From: Zhouia spongiae
GTDB lineage: Bacteria; Bacteroidota; Bacteroidia; Flavobacteriales; Flavobacteriaceae
Length of the DNA stretch: 64,000 nucleotides
Reading direction: 5' to 3'
NCBI RefSeq assembly: GCF_022760175.1
Contig: NZ_CP094326.1
Span: 3,832,804 to 3,896,803 of the forward strand
Shown here: positions 1-9,685 of the stretch, in pieces
Layout of the letters: the number at the start of each line of letters is the position of its first letter
Numbering within the stretch: position 1 is the first letter of the stretch
Made by a program: the position numbers and the translations under genes
The notes under the pieces: generated by a model
Told to the model about the DNA's origin: nothing
What the model saw: only the letters and a program-made list of their open reading frames with translations
Databases searched by the model: none

Positions 1-1413
1 ACTACTCGTAAAGTTGTACCTGTTAAACTTATTACCTAGCATAAGTCCTTCCTGGTCTGATACTCTTGCCGATAATAAGTAGTTAACTTTGGAAGACCCT
101 CCACTTACATTAAAATTGTACTGGTTCCAAACAGCATTATCGTTTGTAATCTTATCCTGCCAATCGGTATTTGCATTTCCAACGGTCACCTGATCGATCA
201 ACCCTGCCGGTGTTAAAAAATCATTTACCCATTGCTCAGTGTTTAAGGCGTCAAAAGTCCTCAACGGATTCTGAATGGTTGTACTATATGAAAAGTTAAA
301 CCTGGGTGCCTGATTTCGTTTTCCCCGTTTAGTCGTAATAACAATAACGCCATTCGCGGCTCTTGATCCGTAAATAGCAGCTGCCGAAGCATCTTTAAGC
401 ACATCTACCCGCTCGATATCTGCCGGGTTTATAGCTAATAACGGGTTTTCCCTGTCGCCGAAAACGCCTAGTCCTGTACCATCTGCAAACCTGGGGTTAA
501 TAGTAATAGGAACCCCGTCTACTACGTACAGTGGCTGGTTATCACCGATCAACTGGCTAAGTCCTCTAATATGGACAACAGCACCACTTCCGGGAGCTCC
601 GGCTTGAGCAGAAACATGCACTCCGGTCATTCTCCCCACTAAAGCCTGATCGACCGTTTGTGTTTTTACCTGAACAATTTCTTCTGATTTAACAGAACCT
701 ACCGACCCGGTCAGGTCCTTTCTTTTTGTTGTTCCATACCCCACAACCAGAACTTCTTCCAGCGCATTTACGTCTTCTTTAAGGCTAAAATTATACGTAG
801 TAACCCCGGCAATTATAGGCTTATACTGAAATTCGAATCCCATCATGCTTACATAAATAAAGTCTCCTTCATTGGCTTGCAAAGAAAATCTCCCGTCAAA
901 ATCGGTTGCGGTTCCCCTCAGTATAAAGTCTTTGTTCACAGGAGCACCTGCTTTGGGTTCGTTGTTGGTCACTACTACCGTTGCGCCGACAAGTGGTAAT
1001 CCGGACGGATCGGTCACAACCCCGTTGATCATAATCTGAGGAGCAGCCTTTTCTTTTTTAACAATAATGGTATTGTTTGCAAACTCATACGTTAAGTGCA
1101 TCGGTTTCAACACTTTTACAAGCAATGCTCCGGCTTTTATAATTCCTTTTTCCAGTTTAACATCGGGAATAGCATTTATTTGATCGTTGCTGTAAATAAA
1201 CGTGTAATTTGTCTGCGATTTGATCAGGTTAAAAACCTGTTCAACAGAAATATTCTGATCTCTGTCAATCAAGATTTCAGCATCCTGTGAAAATCCGCTA
1301 TTCGGACTAAAACCGAAGAGGGTAACGCAAAACAAAAACATAAATACTTTCATGATAAACCGAAGTAGTCTTAATCTGTAATCAAACAGATTGCTGGTTA
1401 GTCTAATTTTCAT
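1..1413 (-). CDS. SusC/RagA-type TonB-dependent receptor with STN domain (N-terminal part, runs off window)
   Basis: Outer-membrane TonB-dependent receptor of the SusC class; 471 codons are visible and the C-terminal barrel lies beyond the left edge. Visible order: a long cytoplasmic-type leader (residues 1-20) and signal peptide to about residue 43 (FSQ), an STN signalling domain at about 50-118, a carboxypeptidase-like beta-sandwich at about 128-215, then the TonB-box/plug start with VVGYGTTKRKDLTGSV at about 223-239 and the SusC plug motif around LKDASAAAIYGSRAANG. The STN domain is the part that contacts FecR in transducing receptors, which fits the FecR and ECF sigma genes just upstream. 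I chose the start at 1413 because family members often carry this long N-terminus; the Met at residue 21 is an alternative. The ligand cannot be told from this part. Confidence 0.93.
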   Translation of the reverse strand, partial: MKIRLTSNLFDYRLRLLRFIMKVFMFLFCVTLFGFSPNSGFSQDAEILIDRDQNISVEQVFNLIKSQTNYTFIYSNDQINAIPDVKLEKGIIKAGALLVKVLKPMHLTYEFANNTIIVKKEKAAPQIMINGVVTDPSGLPLVGATVVVTNNEPKAGAPVNKDFILRGTATDFDGRFSLQANEGDFIYVSMMGFEFQYKPIIAGVTTYNFSLKEDVNALEEVLVVGYGTTKRKDLTGSVGSVKSEEIVQVKTQTVDQALVGRMTGVHVSAQAGAPGSGAVVHIRGLSQLIGDNQPLYVVDGVPITINPRFADGTGLGVFGDRENPLLAINPADIERVDVLKDASAAAIYGSRAANGVIVITTKRGKRNQAPRFNFSYSTTIQNPLRTFDALNTEQWVNDFLTPAGLIDQVTVGNANTDWQDKITNDNAVWNQYNFNVSGGSSKVNYLLSARVSDQEGLMLGNKFNRYNFTSS

Positions 1414-1456
1414 ACATTTGAAATTGGTAAGTTAATATTACAGTTAATTTGCTCTC

Positions 1457-1507
1457 AAGGGGAATAGACCTGTGACTTTGGACGGTTGGCAGGTGCTGTT
1501 CCCTTTT
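1457..1507. promoter_or_regulatory. Stem-loop between fecR and the SusC gene
   Basis: Imperfect inverted repeat: GGGGAATAGACCTG (1459-1472) can pair with CAGGTGCTGTTCCC (1490-1503). It occupies the 97-nt space between the anti-sigma gene stop and the receptor start. It could be a terminator or attenuator setting receptor levels apart from the FecR transcript. Only the symmetry is seen; the role is inferred. Confidence 0.3.
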
Positions 1508-1510
1508 CTT

Positions 1511-2689
1511 TTATTTTGTTATGATCAATACATCGTTATCCTGTTTAAATTTTACTTCTTCTGTTCTTTCCAGATAGGTCAATAATTTACTTATATCGTC
1601 TTCTCTTTTAAGGAATCCCGAGAATATTTTGGTTTTTAATTCCTTCTGTTCAAATAAATATTCAAAATTGTACCAGCGGGAAAGGATTTTCATCATTTCC
1701 TCCAATGTCATTTTATCAAAATTGAAGTACCCGTGTTTCCATGAAATCGTATTGTTCACATCTACCCTGGCTACATTTAAAGTACCATCAGATATATTAA
1801 AAACCGATTGTTCTCCCGGTGTGATATTCTTGTTGACCGTTCCGTTGTTGATGTTCACCCTGCCTTCTACAAGAGTGGTGTACACATTCTCGTCATCCGG
1901 GTTCGCACGGATATTGAATTCTGTCCCCAGTACTTTTACCTCCTGATCTTCCGTAGTCACCAAAAACGGCTTGTCGTTATTAAAGCTGCTCGGGCTTACC
2001 TCAAAATAAGCTTCTCCATACAATAACAGTACCTTCCGCTCTCCTGCATTTTCAAAACTTACAGGGTATTTAAGTTTACTTTCCGAATTAAGCCAAACTT
2101 TGGTGCCATCGGTCAGTTCAAGCTGAAATTGACCTCCCCTCGGGACGGTCAGTTCATTATATCTTATTTCTTTTTCTTTAGCATGAAACTTGTCGTTGTA
2201 TACCAGGCTTTGGCCATTACTGGCAACCTTCTCCGTTTTGTACACCTTTCCGGGTTCGAGAATTACATTTTCCCCGTTCTCAAGCACCAGAACAGCCTTA
2301 TTTTCCCCGGGAGAAATAGACACTACCTGTCTTTTTTCTTTTCCAAACTCCAAACCGTGTTCAGACATATTGGCTTTCAGTGCGAAAAAAGCAATTGTCA
2401 AAACTGCTGCCAAAGAGGCTACTGCGGCATACCATAGCTTCCTTTTTCTTTTAATTCTTTCGGTATGTTCTTTTTCTATTTTGGCTTCGAGCACTTTTTT
2501 CATACCGGTCAGATTATAGGTTGTCAGATTAAAATCCACAGCATAATTCAACCTAACCTGCTCTTCAAAAATTATTTTATTCCGGCCATCATCCAACCAT
2601 TCCGAAAGGCGTTCCAGTTCGAATAAATTGATCGAGTTTGTTAAATACTTCCCGATAAGTTCTATGGCTTCTTCTTTTTGCATATTCAT
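1511..2689 (-). CDS. FecR-family anti-sigma factor
   Basis: Inner-membrane anti-sigma factor that relays receptor occupancy to the ECF sigma factor. 392 residues: a cytoplasmic N-terminal region (1-85), one transmembrane helix at about 86-105 (WYAAVASLAAVLTIAFFAL), a periplasmic FecR domain around 175-280 (VPRGGQFQLELTDGTKVWLN, then VKVLGTEFNI), and a C-terminal DUF4974-type region (DKMTLEEMMKILSRWYNFEY, about 322-390) that is usual in Bacteroidota. It lies between the divergent sigma gene and the downstream receptor, the standard three-gene transduction order. Length is normal for the family. Confidence 0.95.
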   Translation of the reverse strand: MNMQKEEAIELIGKYLTNSINLFELERLSEWLDDGRNKIIFEEQVRLNYAVDFNLTTYNLTGMKKVLEAKIEKEHTERIKRKRKLWYAAVASLAAVLTIAFFALKANMSEHGLEFGKEKRQVVSISPGENKAVLVLENGENVILEPGKVYKTEKVASNGQSLVYNDKFHAKEKEIRYNELTVPRGGQFQLELTDGTKVWLNSESKLKYPVSFENAGERKVLLLYGEAYFEVSPSSFNNDKPFLVTTEDQEVKVLGTEFNIRANPDDENVYTTLVEGRVNINNGTVNKNITPGEQSVFNISDGTLNVARVDVNNTISWKHGYFNFDKMTLEEMMKILSRWYNFEYLFEQKELKTKIFSGFLKREDDISKLLTYLERTEEVKFKQDNDVLIITK

Positions 2690-2776
2690 TTAATAGTTCT
2701 ACCTCTAATACGAACTCAAAACAACACACCCTACCTTTTTATAAATTTTATTGTATAAATTGCGTAATTTTAACAT

Positions 2777-3400
2777 ATGACCGACGCTTTTTATATGAAT
2801 TTCAGAGAAAACAACATCTTAATCAACGGAATTAAAAGTGGTAACAAAGAGGCATATATTTTTATGGCTGAGCGGTATCACCATAAGCTTTGTGTCTATG
2901 CCAACAGCCTGGTGAACAATCCCATGCAGGCAGAAGATATCGTTCAGAATGTATTTATCAATGTGTGGATAAAAAGAGAAAAATTAAATCCTGATTATTC
3001 TCTTAAAACATTCTTATATAAATCGGTTTACAATGAATTCATCGATCAATTCCGCAGGGGACAAGTGATGAGTAAAATAGAGCAGTTATTTGTAGAAAGC
3101 CTGAACAATGTTATATCGGATCAGGAAAATGACAATACTGAAAAAATGATCAAACTGGTTAGAAGTGCCATAGACGAACTCCCTGCAAAATGTAAAAATA
3201 TTTTTGAACTCAGTAAAAAAGAAGGACTCACCAATATTGAAATTGCTGAATATCTTGGGGTATCCGTAAAATTAGTAGAGAAACAAATTACAAAAGGGTA
3301 TAAATCAATCAAGGAATATGTGGCATCAAGATCAAAGGTTGTCCTGATCATAATCAACCATATGAAAATGAAGGTCGGGAACAACGTCCTTACTCGGTAA
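2777..3400 (+). CDS. ECF RNA polymerase sigma-70 factor
   Basis: Extracytoplasmic-function sigma factor, 207 residues. Region 2 lies at about residues 20-90 (NPMQAEDIVQNVFINVW, then LKTFLYKSVYNEFIDQFRR) and region 4 at about 130-185 (IDELPAKCKNIFELSKKEGLTNIEIAEYLGVS spans the helix-turn-helix). It is divergent from fecR across 87 nt, so both promoters lie in that space. Expected to direct RNA polymerase to the adjacent receptor when FecR is relieved. A second Met at residue 7 is a possible start. The C-terminal tail (residues 190-207) is slightly longer than usual. Confidence 0.93.
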   Translation: MTDAFYMNFRENNILINGIKSGNKEAYIFMAERYHHKLCVYANSLVNNPMQAEDIVQNVFINVWIKREKLNPDYSLKTFLYKSVYNEFIDQFRRGQVMSKIEQLFVESLNNVISDQENDNTEKMIKLVRSAIDELPAKCKNIFELSKKEGLTNIEIAEYLGVSVKLVEKQITKGYKSIKEYVASRSKVVLIIINHMKMKVGNNVLTR

Positions 3401-3410
3401 GGACTTACCG
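3386..3410 (+). promoter_or_regulatory. Two mutually exclusive hairpins over the sigma gene stop codon
   Basis: GTCCTTAC-TCG-GTAAGGAC (3386-3404) is a perfect 8-bp stem. CGGTAAG-GA-CTTACCG (3395-3410) is a perfect 7-bp stem that reuses the same GTAAGGAC bases, so only one can form at a time. The stop codon (3398-3400) lies inside both. No T-run follows, so this is not a standard terminator. Confidence 0.35.
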
Positions 3411-3631
3411 GACACTATCTGAATTTTGGATAAAGGTACCATCGCGGAAAGTGTGTAAATAAAATTCATCGAGGTTTGACTTTTCTACAATTGATCTTTT
3501 TTTCAAAAGATGATAAAGAGCCGGTTAAGGATTATTCCCCGGTTTCTAATGGGCATAAATCTTTTTGAATTTAATCAGATAATCACAAATGTAAAACTTA
3601 GTTTTCGTCTTCTAACTTCCGTCTTCAACTC

Positions 3632-3916
3632 CTACTCATCCCTTAAGCTTTCTACCGGATTTCGTGTTGCTGCCCTGTATGTTTGCCAGCTTACCGTAAA
3701 TAAGGCTATGACCAGAGTACATAATCCTGCCGAAGCAAATACCCACCAGCTTAAAGCCGTTTTATGGGCAAAATTCTCCAGCCATCTACTCATAGCGTAA
3801 TAACTTATCGGACAAGCAATTACAAAAGCTATCCCTACCCATTTTACAAAGTCTTTGTTAAGCAGTAACATGATCTCGGTTATGGCAGCGCCGTTTACCT
3901 TGCGGATACCGATCTC
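3632..3916 (-). repeat. Homogenised FtsX C-terminal segment, copy 1 of 3
   Basis: The final ~285 nt of this permease gene match the ends of the permease genes at 6308 and 9686 much better than the remaining gene bodies do. The protein ends from EIGIRKVNGA to NPVESLRDE are almost identical, and the match with copy 2 continues a little past the stop codon (actcctactcatcccttaag). This suggests recent gene conversion between paralogues. Confidence 0.7.
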
Positions 3917-6073
3917 TTTGGTTTTACTCTCGGTCATAAACAAACTGATAGCCACCAGTCCTAAAAGTGAAATAAAGAGGACAATAACAGTAAAGGCTTC
4001 CAATGATTTTTTTAGTTGGAGTTCCTTTTCATAAACACTTTCATAATCCACTTTATGAAGGATATTGTCTTTTGTATTATTATTGTAGGTCTCTTCTTTT
4101 TTTATGTCCAATAGCAATTGGATCAATTCTTCTTTATGGTTTTCATCGTAAGATACCTGCAAAAACTGCATAGGAAAATTATCAAATCCGTAGCCTATGA
4201 TCACAGGATAAACAGGACTGTATAGCGGGGTATTATAAATGTTCTTAAAGACCCCAACGATTATGGCATTGTTTATATTTGTAGAAGTAAAAACGGTGCC
4301 TAAAGGTTTTTTAAGATTCGCTCTTTTAACAAATTCTTCATTTACAATTACTTCAATCAATTCATCCGTTTTCTCCGGTGTCCAACCAACAACTTGAAAT
4401 GTATTTGAAATTATAGGTTTTCTGGTCGACTTAATGTTGCGTCCTTGTATCAGTTTCAGATTATATGTCTTCAGATAATTTGTATCTCCTCTTACCATCA
4501 TTCCTTTGATTTGATTTTTAGAGGATCTTATTTCAATATCTTCCAGATTGAATTGTGATCTAAAAAGGATGTCCCCAACGGCCACATCATTAATATAACT
4601 TTTAGCCTTTAATTCATTCATCAGCACCTCCCCGTCAACTCCGTAAGGACTAACAGTGACCACATTTTTATCAAATCCCAAATCTTTGGTCTCTATATAT
4701 TGTACTTGTTTTCTTATTAAAAATATGGAGCTCATCAAGCCTATTAACAATACTAACTGAAATCCTATAATCACCTTTTTGGAAAACCATGAACTTCCCC
4801 ATTTTCCATTTTCATTCTTTCTGTTGACAAAAATTGCTTTGTATGACATTGCAAACTCCAGAGTTCCTATAACCAATCCTACTACAAATATGATCAGCAG
4901 ATAAGAAACAATTAGCATTTTGTCATTATGCCATGAAAACTCATAATCGGTTTTGATGAGCTTATTGAAGACACTATTAAGGAAAGGATATGTAAGCAGG
5001 GTCAGAATAAAGCAAATCAGTATGTTGAATACCGATTCAAACAACAACAGGACATATATATTTAGCTTGGATATTCCCAGGTTCCGGCGGATCCTAAACT
5101 CGCCAGTCCGGTTTAAACTAAGTCCTAAATTCATTAGCACGTAATTAAAGACTGCCAACAATAATGTTAATGAGCCTATTAGTATCAGAACACCTATAAA
5201 CTGTTTCGATCCCTTTTTTTTCTGATTGGTGATATCAAAAGAATCAAAATAGATATTGTCCAAACGTTGTAACTCATACATGAAATTATTTTCATCAACC
5301 TCTTCAACTCCTCCATTTTTTGCTTTTGTATAAAGGGTCTCTCCTATTTTATTGGCGAAATCCTTTACTTTTTCAACATGCGGCAAATGCAGGTATAGGT
5401 CGGCAATACCAATTCTCCACCCAACTTCTTCTCGCGTATCTGTATAGCTTATAAGTGGATGGGATTTAATGTTTAAAAAGACGTCTGACTGTAGTGTAGC
5501 GTTCTTTGGAATATTCTCTATAATACCGGCCACCAGATATTCTTTGTCTTGAGAACTACTATTGTTATAAGCTTTAAGTACCTTACCGAGAGCTTCCCCG
5601 TTTTTAAACAGTTCCCGGGCTTTTCTTTGCGAAAGGATAATACTGTTTTCATCATCTTTAAATGTTTGCAAATTCCCTTCTATAAGTTTAAAGTCAAATA
5701 GATCAAAGAAAGAGGGCTCTACGTACATTATTTCCTGTTCTGTCTTTTCTCCGTTAAGCACCAGACTTATAGGAGCGTTGTTAGTGAGAACACGGGCATA
5801 ATCATTTACTTCCGGCAATTTATCTTTTAAATACCGGCCCATAGGGGGTGGGGTCATTTCGCTCCTGTTACTGCTTGAAGGCCGGGTTTGCAATACCCTG
5901 TAGATTTCTTTTCTTTTACTGTGAAACGTATCTACACTCAACTCTTTATAAACGAAGTGATAAATGTGGAAAGACGCTACGATCGCCACACTCATCCCCA
6001 GTATGGAAACAGCATAGATTTTATAATTCCTTGTAATTCTTCGCAGGTATTCCCTTAATATTTTGAATAGCAT
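3632..6073 (-). CDS. FtsX/MacB-type ABC transporter permease (permease 3)
   Basis: Inner-membrane permease of the MacB/FtsX superfamily, 813 residues. An N-terminal helix (about 20-42), a large MacB-like periplasmic domain, a first FtsX helix set at about 290-460, a second periplasmic domain, and a second FtsX set in the last 120 residues ending in NPVESLRDE. Typical double-FtsX length for Bacteroidota. Last gene of the minus-strand operon TolC-HlyD-permease-ATPase-permease-permease. Its last 95 codons are nearly the same as those of the other two permeases, while the rest is diverged. Substrate unknown; such proteins work by mechanotransmission rather than substrate passage. Confidence 0.9.
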   Translation of the reverse strand: MLFKILREYLRRITRNYKIYAVSILGMSVAIVASFHIYHFVYKELSVDTFHSKRKEIYRVLQTRPSSSNRSEMTPPPMGRYLKDKLPEVNDYARVLTNNAPISLVLNGEKTEQEIMYVEPSFFDLFDFKLIEGNLQTFKDDENSIILSQRKARELFKNGEALGKVLKAYNNSSSQDKEYLVAGIIENIPKNATLQSDVFLNIKSHPLISYTDTREEVGWRIGIADLYLHLPHVEKVKDFANKIGETLYTKAKNGGVEEVDENNFMYELQRLDNIYFDSFDITNQKKKGSKQFIGVLILIGSLTLLLAVFNYVLMNLGLSLNRTGEFRIRRNLGISKLNIYVLLLFESVFNILICFILTLLTYPFLNSVFNKLIKTDYEFSWHNDKMLIVSYLLIIFVVGLVIGTLEFAMSYKAIFVNRKNENGKWGSSWFSKKVIIGFQLVLLIGLMSSIFLIRKQVQYIETKDLGFDKNVVTVSPYGVDGEVLMNELKAKSYINDVAVGDILFRSQFNLEDIEIRSSKNQIKGMMVRGDTNYLKTYNLKLIQGRNIKSTRKPIISNTFQVVGWTPEKTDELIEVIVNEEFVKRANLKKPLGTVFTSTNINNAIIVGVFKNIYNTPLYSPVYPVIIGYGFDNFPMQFLQVSYDENHKEELIQLLLDIKKEETYNNNTKDNILHKVDYESVYEKELQLKKSLEAFTVIVLFISLLGLVAISLFMTESKTKEIGIRKVNGAAITEIMLLLNKDFVKWVGIAFVIACPISYYAMSRWLENFAHKTALSWWVFASAGLCTLVIALFTVSWQTYRAATRNPVESLRDE

Positions 6074-6184
6074 TTTTAGTTGTTGGTTTATATATGTATT
6101 TCTTCTTATTCCCCCTTATCTTCCCTAAGGGGAGAAGATGTTTCTTTTTCTTTGGTCAAAAGACAAATTCCGAATACCATTTTT

Positions 6185-6306
6185 AACTCGTAATTCCTCT
6201 ATCCACTTCTGACTCTCGTTTCGTAAATCGTCAAATACCAAAAAGCAAATCCCAAATTCCAAGCTCATAGTTCTGAACCTTTAACTTCTGCCTTCCGACT
6301 TCAGCT
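6185..6306 (-). repeat. Degenerate GAAGT-type short-period repeat, intergenic
   Basis: Read on the minus strand this spacer is built from degenerate 6-8-nt units such as GAAGTCGGAAGGCAGAAGTT, then AACTATGAGCTTGGAATTTGGGA-like units. The same composition, in the same order, fills 8770-8885 and a shorter piece at about 3600-3632, always just downstream of a permease or before the next gene in this operon. It holds no gene. Confidence 0.5.
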
Positions 6307-6307
6307 C

Positions 6308-6592
6308 CTACTCATCCCTTAAGCTTTCTACCGGATTTCGTGTTGCTGCCCTGTAAGTCTGCCAGCTTACCGTTAGTAAGGCTATGACCAGGGTACATAA
6401 TCCTGCCAAAGCAAATACCCACCAGCTTAAACCTGTTTTATAGGCAAAGTTCTCCAGCCATTCAATCATAGCGTAATAAGCTATCGGGCAAGCAATCACA
6501 AAAGCTATCCCTACCCACTTTATAAAATCCTTGTTAAGCATGACCATGATCTCGTTTATCGTTGCGCCGTTTACCTTGCGGATACCGATCTC
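6308..6592 (-). repeat. Homogenised FtsX C-terminal segment, copy 2 of 3
   Basis: The last ~95 codons are near-identical to copies 1 (3632) and 3 (9686). The identity with copy 1 continues into the first bases after the stop codon. Confidence 0.7.
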
Positions 6593-8695
6593 TTTGGTAC
6601 GTTGTTCCGATTTAAAAAGCGACATTCCTATTAATCCCAAAATAGTTATAAAAACAGCAATAACCGCTAACGCTAAAATTGATCTTTGCAATATTCTATC
6701 CTTACTATAAATATCATTTATCAACGTTTCATAATAATCAGGATCGAATACGACATTTTCCTGACCGCGAACCATTGTATTAACTCTTCGTTTATCTTTT
6801 ATGACGTTTACTTCCTCTTTACTCAATAAATCATTTATCAATTCGACAGCTTCTTTTCTTTTGCCTTTTTCATATTTAATTATCACTCCTCCATATTCGG
6901 AATAACTTTGCGGTATTTTGAAAAACAATGGTCGTAGTGTATTATAGAGCGATTCAAATTTAAAATCATCAACTACGCCGATTATGGTGCCCTGACTTGT
7001 TTCTTTATTTATAGGATTGTCGGTAATTCCCAAAAATTTGATGGCAGGTCCATTAACAATGATATTTTCTCCATTAGTGTCCGTTGTAAATGTTTTAGAA
7101 AAATTACGGCCTGCTTTTAATTTAATGTTATACAAAGGAATATAATTAACATCAACTTCAAATCTCTCCATCGACACCTGTTTTGAAGGCGACTTATTTA
7201 ATGCTACACTATACCTGGCAGAACCATCATGCAATGGTAAAATAGTTCCCTCCGAAACATTTTTAATTACTGGATATTTTCTAATCTCTTCTTTAAAATG
7301 GGATGCATCCCAATTAAGTTTTTTTATCATCAAGGTATTATCTACCGAAAAACCTTTACCTGAATTAATCATGAAATCCAGTTGTTTATAATAAACCAAT
7401 GAAAATGCTAACAAAATAACGACAATAACTAATTGAATAAACATCGTGCTATTTTTCAACAGAAAAGACTTCCTCTTTTTTAATTTACTTTCCTTAATAA
7501 TTTCAATAGCATTGAACCTGATCAAATAGTAATTAAAATAAAGAGCCGCTAATATTGTAACCATCAAAACGATCGCAATTGCATAACAAAAAAAGGCATA
7601 ATTAATATTCCCACTTAAAATTAAATTGCTATCTGAAAAATCATTAAAAAAGGGCAATACAAGTTTCATTAACAATACAGCAGTAACAGCAGAAATAATA
7701 CTTATGGTCAAGGATTCTAACAAAAATATTTTTAATACTCCTGAAGCCCTCAATCCATTAATCTTTCGAACAGCAAACTCCTTCATTCTTCGTTTGATAA
7801 TTGCTGTATATAACAGTAAAAAATTCGTTATTGAAATTATCAATATTAAAATGCCAATAACCGCATAAATAATGACTCGTTTTAAAGAGCCCGAAGACGG
7901 TCCTTCAATATTTTCGGAAAACAAATGAACATCCACAAGTGGCTGTAGGTCATAAGTTTCATCAAAAATTTTAGGTTGAGCTTTATAAACCTTATTCATT
8001 TTTTCTACTACCGTTTCAATTGCAGCCCTCTTATCAATCAGAATATAAGCTTGTCCTCTTTTGCTTCCATAATTTTGTGGCTCCATCATGCTTTTATAGG
8101 CAAAAGAATTACTGTTTGGAACTATCAGGTCAGGAGCAATTGTCGATTTCCTAGGAAAATCTTCATAAACTGCCCCTATTGTAAATTCTTGCTTTCTATC
8201 ATGTGTTTCTATTGTCAAAACTTCACCTACAACCGATGCCTTTTTAAAATGCTTTAACGCAAATTGTTTTGAAACAAGAACAGTTTTTGGATTTTCTTTG
8301 AGTATGTTTAAATTACCCGAAATTCTATTGAATGTAAAAACATCCACAATTTCAGGATCGGCATAAAACCATCTTTCCGGATCTTTTGTTCCGGCAATGC
8401 TAAAAAACCCTTCAAAATAAGTTGCCGATTGTATGATTTCCGGAACCTGATCTTGAAAAACTTGCACGATTTTCGGGTTGTTTATTGATTGTAATCCGTC
8501 TTGAGTAGTTTTATTTAGCACCCTAAATACATTCTCATGCCTTTTATGGTATAAGTCGTAGCCTGTTTCTTCAGTAACATACAACAAGGCAATAAAAGCT
8601 ACACATAGTCCAATACTCAAACCTGTTAGGTTTAAAAAACTGTAAGGACGTTGGGTTATAAATGCCCTGTATATTATTTTTAAGTTGTACAACAT
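6308..8695 (-). CDS. FtsX/MacB-type ABC transporter permease (permease 2)
   Basis: Paralogue of the neighbouring permeases, 795 residues. N-terminal helix at about 19-40 (FLNLTGLSIGLCVAFIALLYV), MacB-like periplasmic domain, FtsX helices at about 270-440, second periplasmic domain, and a C-terminal FtsX block with RTKEIGIRKVNGATINEI. It ends in the same NPVESLRDE tail. It is separated from permease 3 by 234 nt of repeat-like spacer and from the ATPase by 192 nt, long gaps for an operon, so internal promoters are possible. The partner ATPase is probably the gene at 8888. Confidence 0.9.
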   Translation of the reverse strand: MLYNLKIIYRAFITQRPYSFLNLTGLSIGLCVAFIALLYVTEETGYDLYHKRHENVFRVLNKTTQDGLQSINNPKIVQVFQDQVPEIIQSATYFEGFFSIAGTKDPERWFYADPEIVDVFTFNRISGNLNILKENPKTVLVSKQFALKHFKKASVVGEVLTIETHDRKQEFTIGAVYEDFPRKSTIAPDLIVPNSNSFAYKSMMEPQNYGSKRGQAYILIDKRAAIETVVEKMNKVYKAQPKIFDETYDLQPLVDVHLFSENIEGPSSGSLKRVIIYAVIGILILIISITNFLLLYTAIIKRRMKEFAVRKINGLRASGVLKIFLLESLTISIISAVTAVLLMKLVLPFFNDFSDSNLILSGNINYAFFCYAIAIVLMVTILAALYFNYYLIRFNAIEIIKESKLKKRKSFLLKNSTMFIQLVIVVILLAFSLVYYKQLDFMINSGKGFSVDNTLMIKKLNWDASHFKEEIRKYPVIKNVSEGTILPLHDGSARYSVALNKSPSKQVSMERFEVDVNYIPLYNIKLKAGRNFSKTFTTDTNGENIIVNGPAIKFLGITDNPINKETSQGTIIGVVDDFKFESLYNTLRPLFFKIPQSYSEYGGVIIKYEKGKRKEAVELINDLLSKEEVNVIKDKRRVNTMVRGQENVVFDPDYYETLINDIYSKDRILQRSILALAVIAVFITILGLIGMSLFKSEQRTKEIGIRKVNGATINEIMVMLNKDFIKWVGIAFVIACPIAYYAMIEWLENFAYKTGLSWWVFALAGLCTLVIALLTVSWQTYRAATRNPVESLRDE

Positions 8696-8769
8696 AGTTT
8701 ATTTAACTCCTTAATCTTTTTTTATTACACTGTGGCATCAAAAACAACCTTCTTGATTTGGGCTGCATT

Positions 8770-8885
8770 CTAACTACTGGCTTTTGACTCTCGGCTTTCA
8801 AATCGTGAGTCGTCAATTGTCAAGTTCCAAAAATCAAATTCCAATTCATAACTTTTAACTTCCGACTTCTGACTTCAAACTTCAC
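8770..8885 (-). repeat. Degenerate GAAGT-type short-period repeat, intergenic
   Basis: Second copy of the short-period spacer (minus strand GAAGTCAGAAGTCGGAAGTT and following AAAAGTTATGAATTGGAATT-type units). Same unit order as at 6185-6306. Confidence 0.5.
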
Positions 8886-8887
8886 AT

Positions 8888-9580
8888 CTATTCCTCTTCT
8901 ATCAACTCGTGAATACGCTCTGCTACTATCTGTCCGTCAAAAAGGTTTACTACCCGATGTGCATATTGCGAATCCCTGTCGGAATGTGTTACCATCACTA
9001 TGGTAGTTCCTTCCTGGTTAAGCTCGGTAAGTAAACTCATCACTTCCCTCCCGTTCTTAGAATCCAGATTACCTGTAGGCTCATCGGCCAATATGAGTTT
9101 GGGATTTGCTACGACAGCCCTGGCTATAGCTACACGTTGTTGCTGACCTCCCGATAACTGTTGTGGAAAATGATTTAGCCGATGTCCCATCTTCATCCGT
9201 TCCAGTACTTCTTTTACGCGACGTTTACGTTCTTTGACGCTTACTTTAAGGTATACCAGCGGTAATTCGACATTTTCAAAAACGGTTAATTCATCGATCA
9301 GGTTAAAACTCTGAAAAACAAAACCGATATTTCCTTTTCGCTTTTGGGTACGCCGGCTCTCTTTTAATTTTCCGAGCTCCTCCCCAGCAAATTTGTAACT
9401 CCCTTTACTCGGGTTATCGAGCATTCCGATAATATTGAGCAAGGTCGATTTCCCACAGCCGGAAGGTCCCATAATGGCTACAAATTCGCCTTGTTTCACA
9501 TGCAGGTTCACTTCGTGCAGAGCACGGGTTTCCACTTCCTCTGTCCTGAACACTTTCGATAGGTTTTCTGTTCTTATCAT
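8888..9580 (-). CDS. ABC transporter ATP-binding protein (MacB/LolD type)
   Basis: Cytoplasmic ATPase that powers the FtsX-type permeases encoded around it; 230 residues, the normal size for a stand-alone LolD/MacB nucleotide-binding subunit. Walker A GPSGCGKST at 38-46, Q-loop Gln90, signature LSGGQ at 142-146, Walker B LILADE at 162-167, H-loop His199. Only one ATPase is present for three permeases, so it probably serves all of them. The C-terminal IHELIEEE tail is short and acidic. Confidence 0.96.
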   Translation of the reverse strand: MIRTENLSKVFRTEEVETRALHEVNLHVKQGEFVAIMGPSGCGKSTLLNIIGMLDNPSKGSYKFAGEELGKLKESRRTQKRKGNIGFVFQSFNLIDELTVFENVELPLVYLKVSVKERKRRVKEVLERMKMGHRLNHFPQQLSGGQQQRVAIARAVVANPKLILADEPTGNLDSKNGREVMSLLTELNQEGTTIVMVTHSDRDSQYAHRVVNLFDGQIVAERIHELIEEE

Positions 9581-9685
9581 GGTTTTAAAGTTTCGTTGTT
9601 TCTTTTTTTTTATATTTTACAAATGAATTCTATTTCAATAGATTTGGTTGTCACCATATCAGATTCGGCTACAAACCCCATAAGC

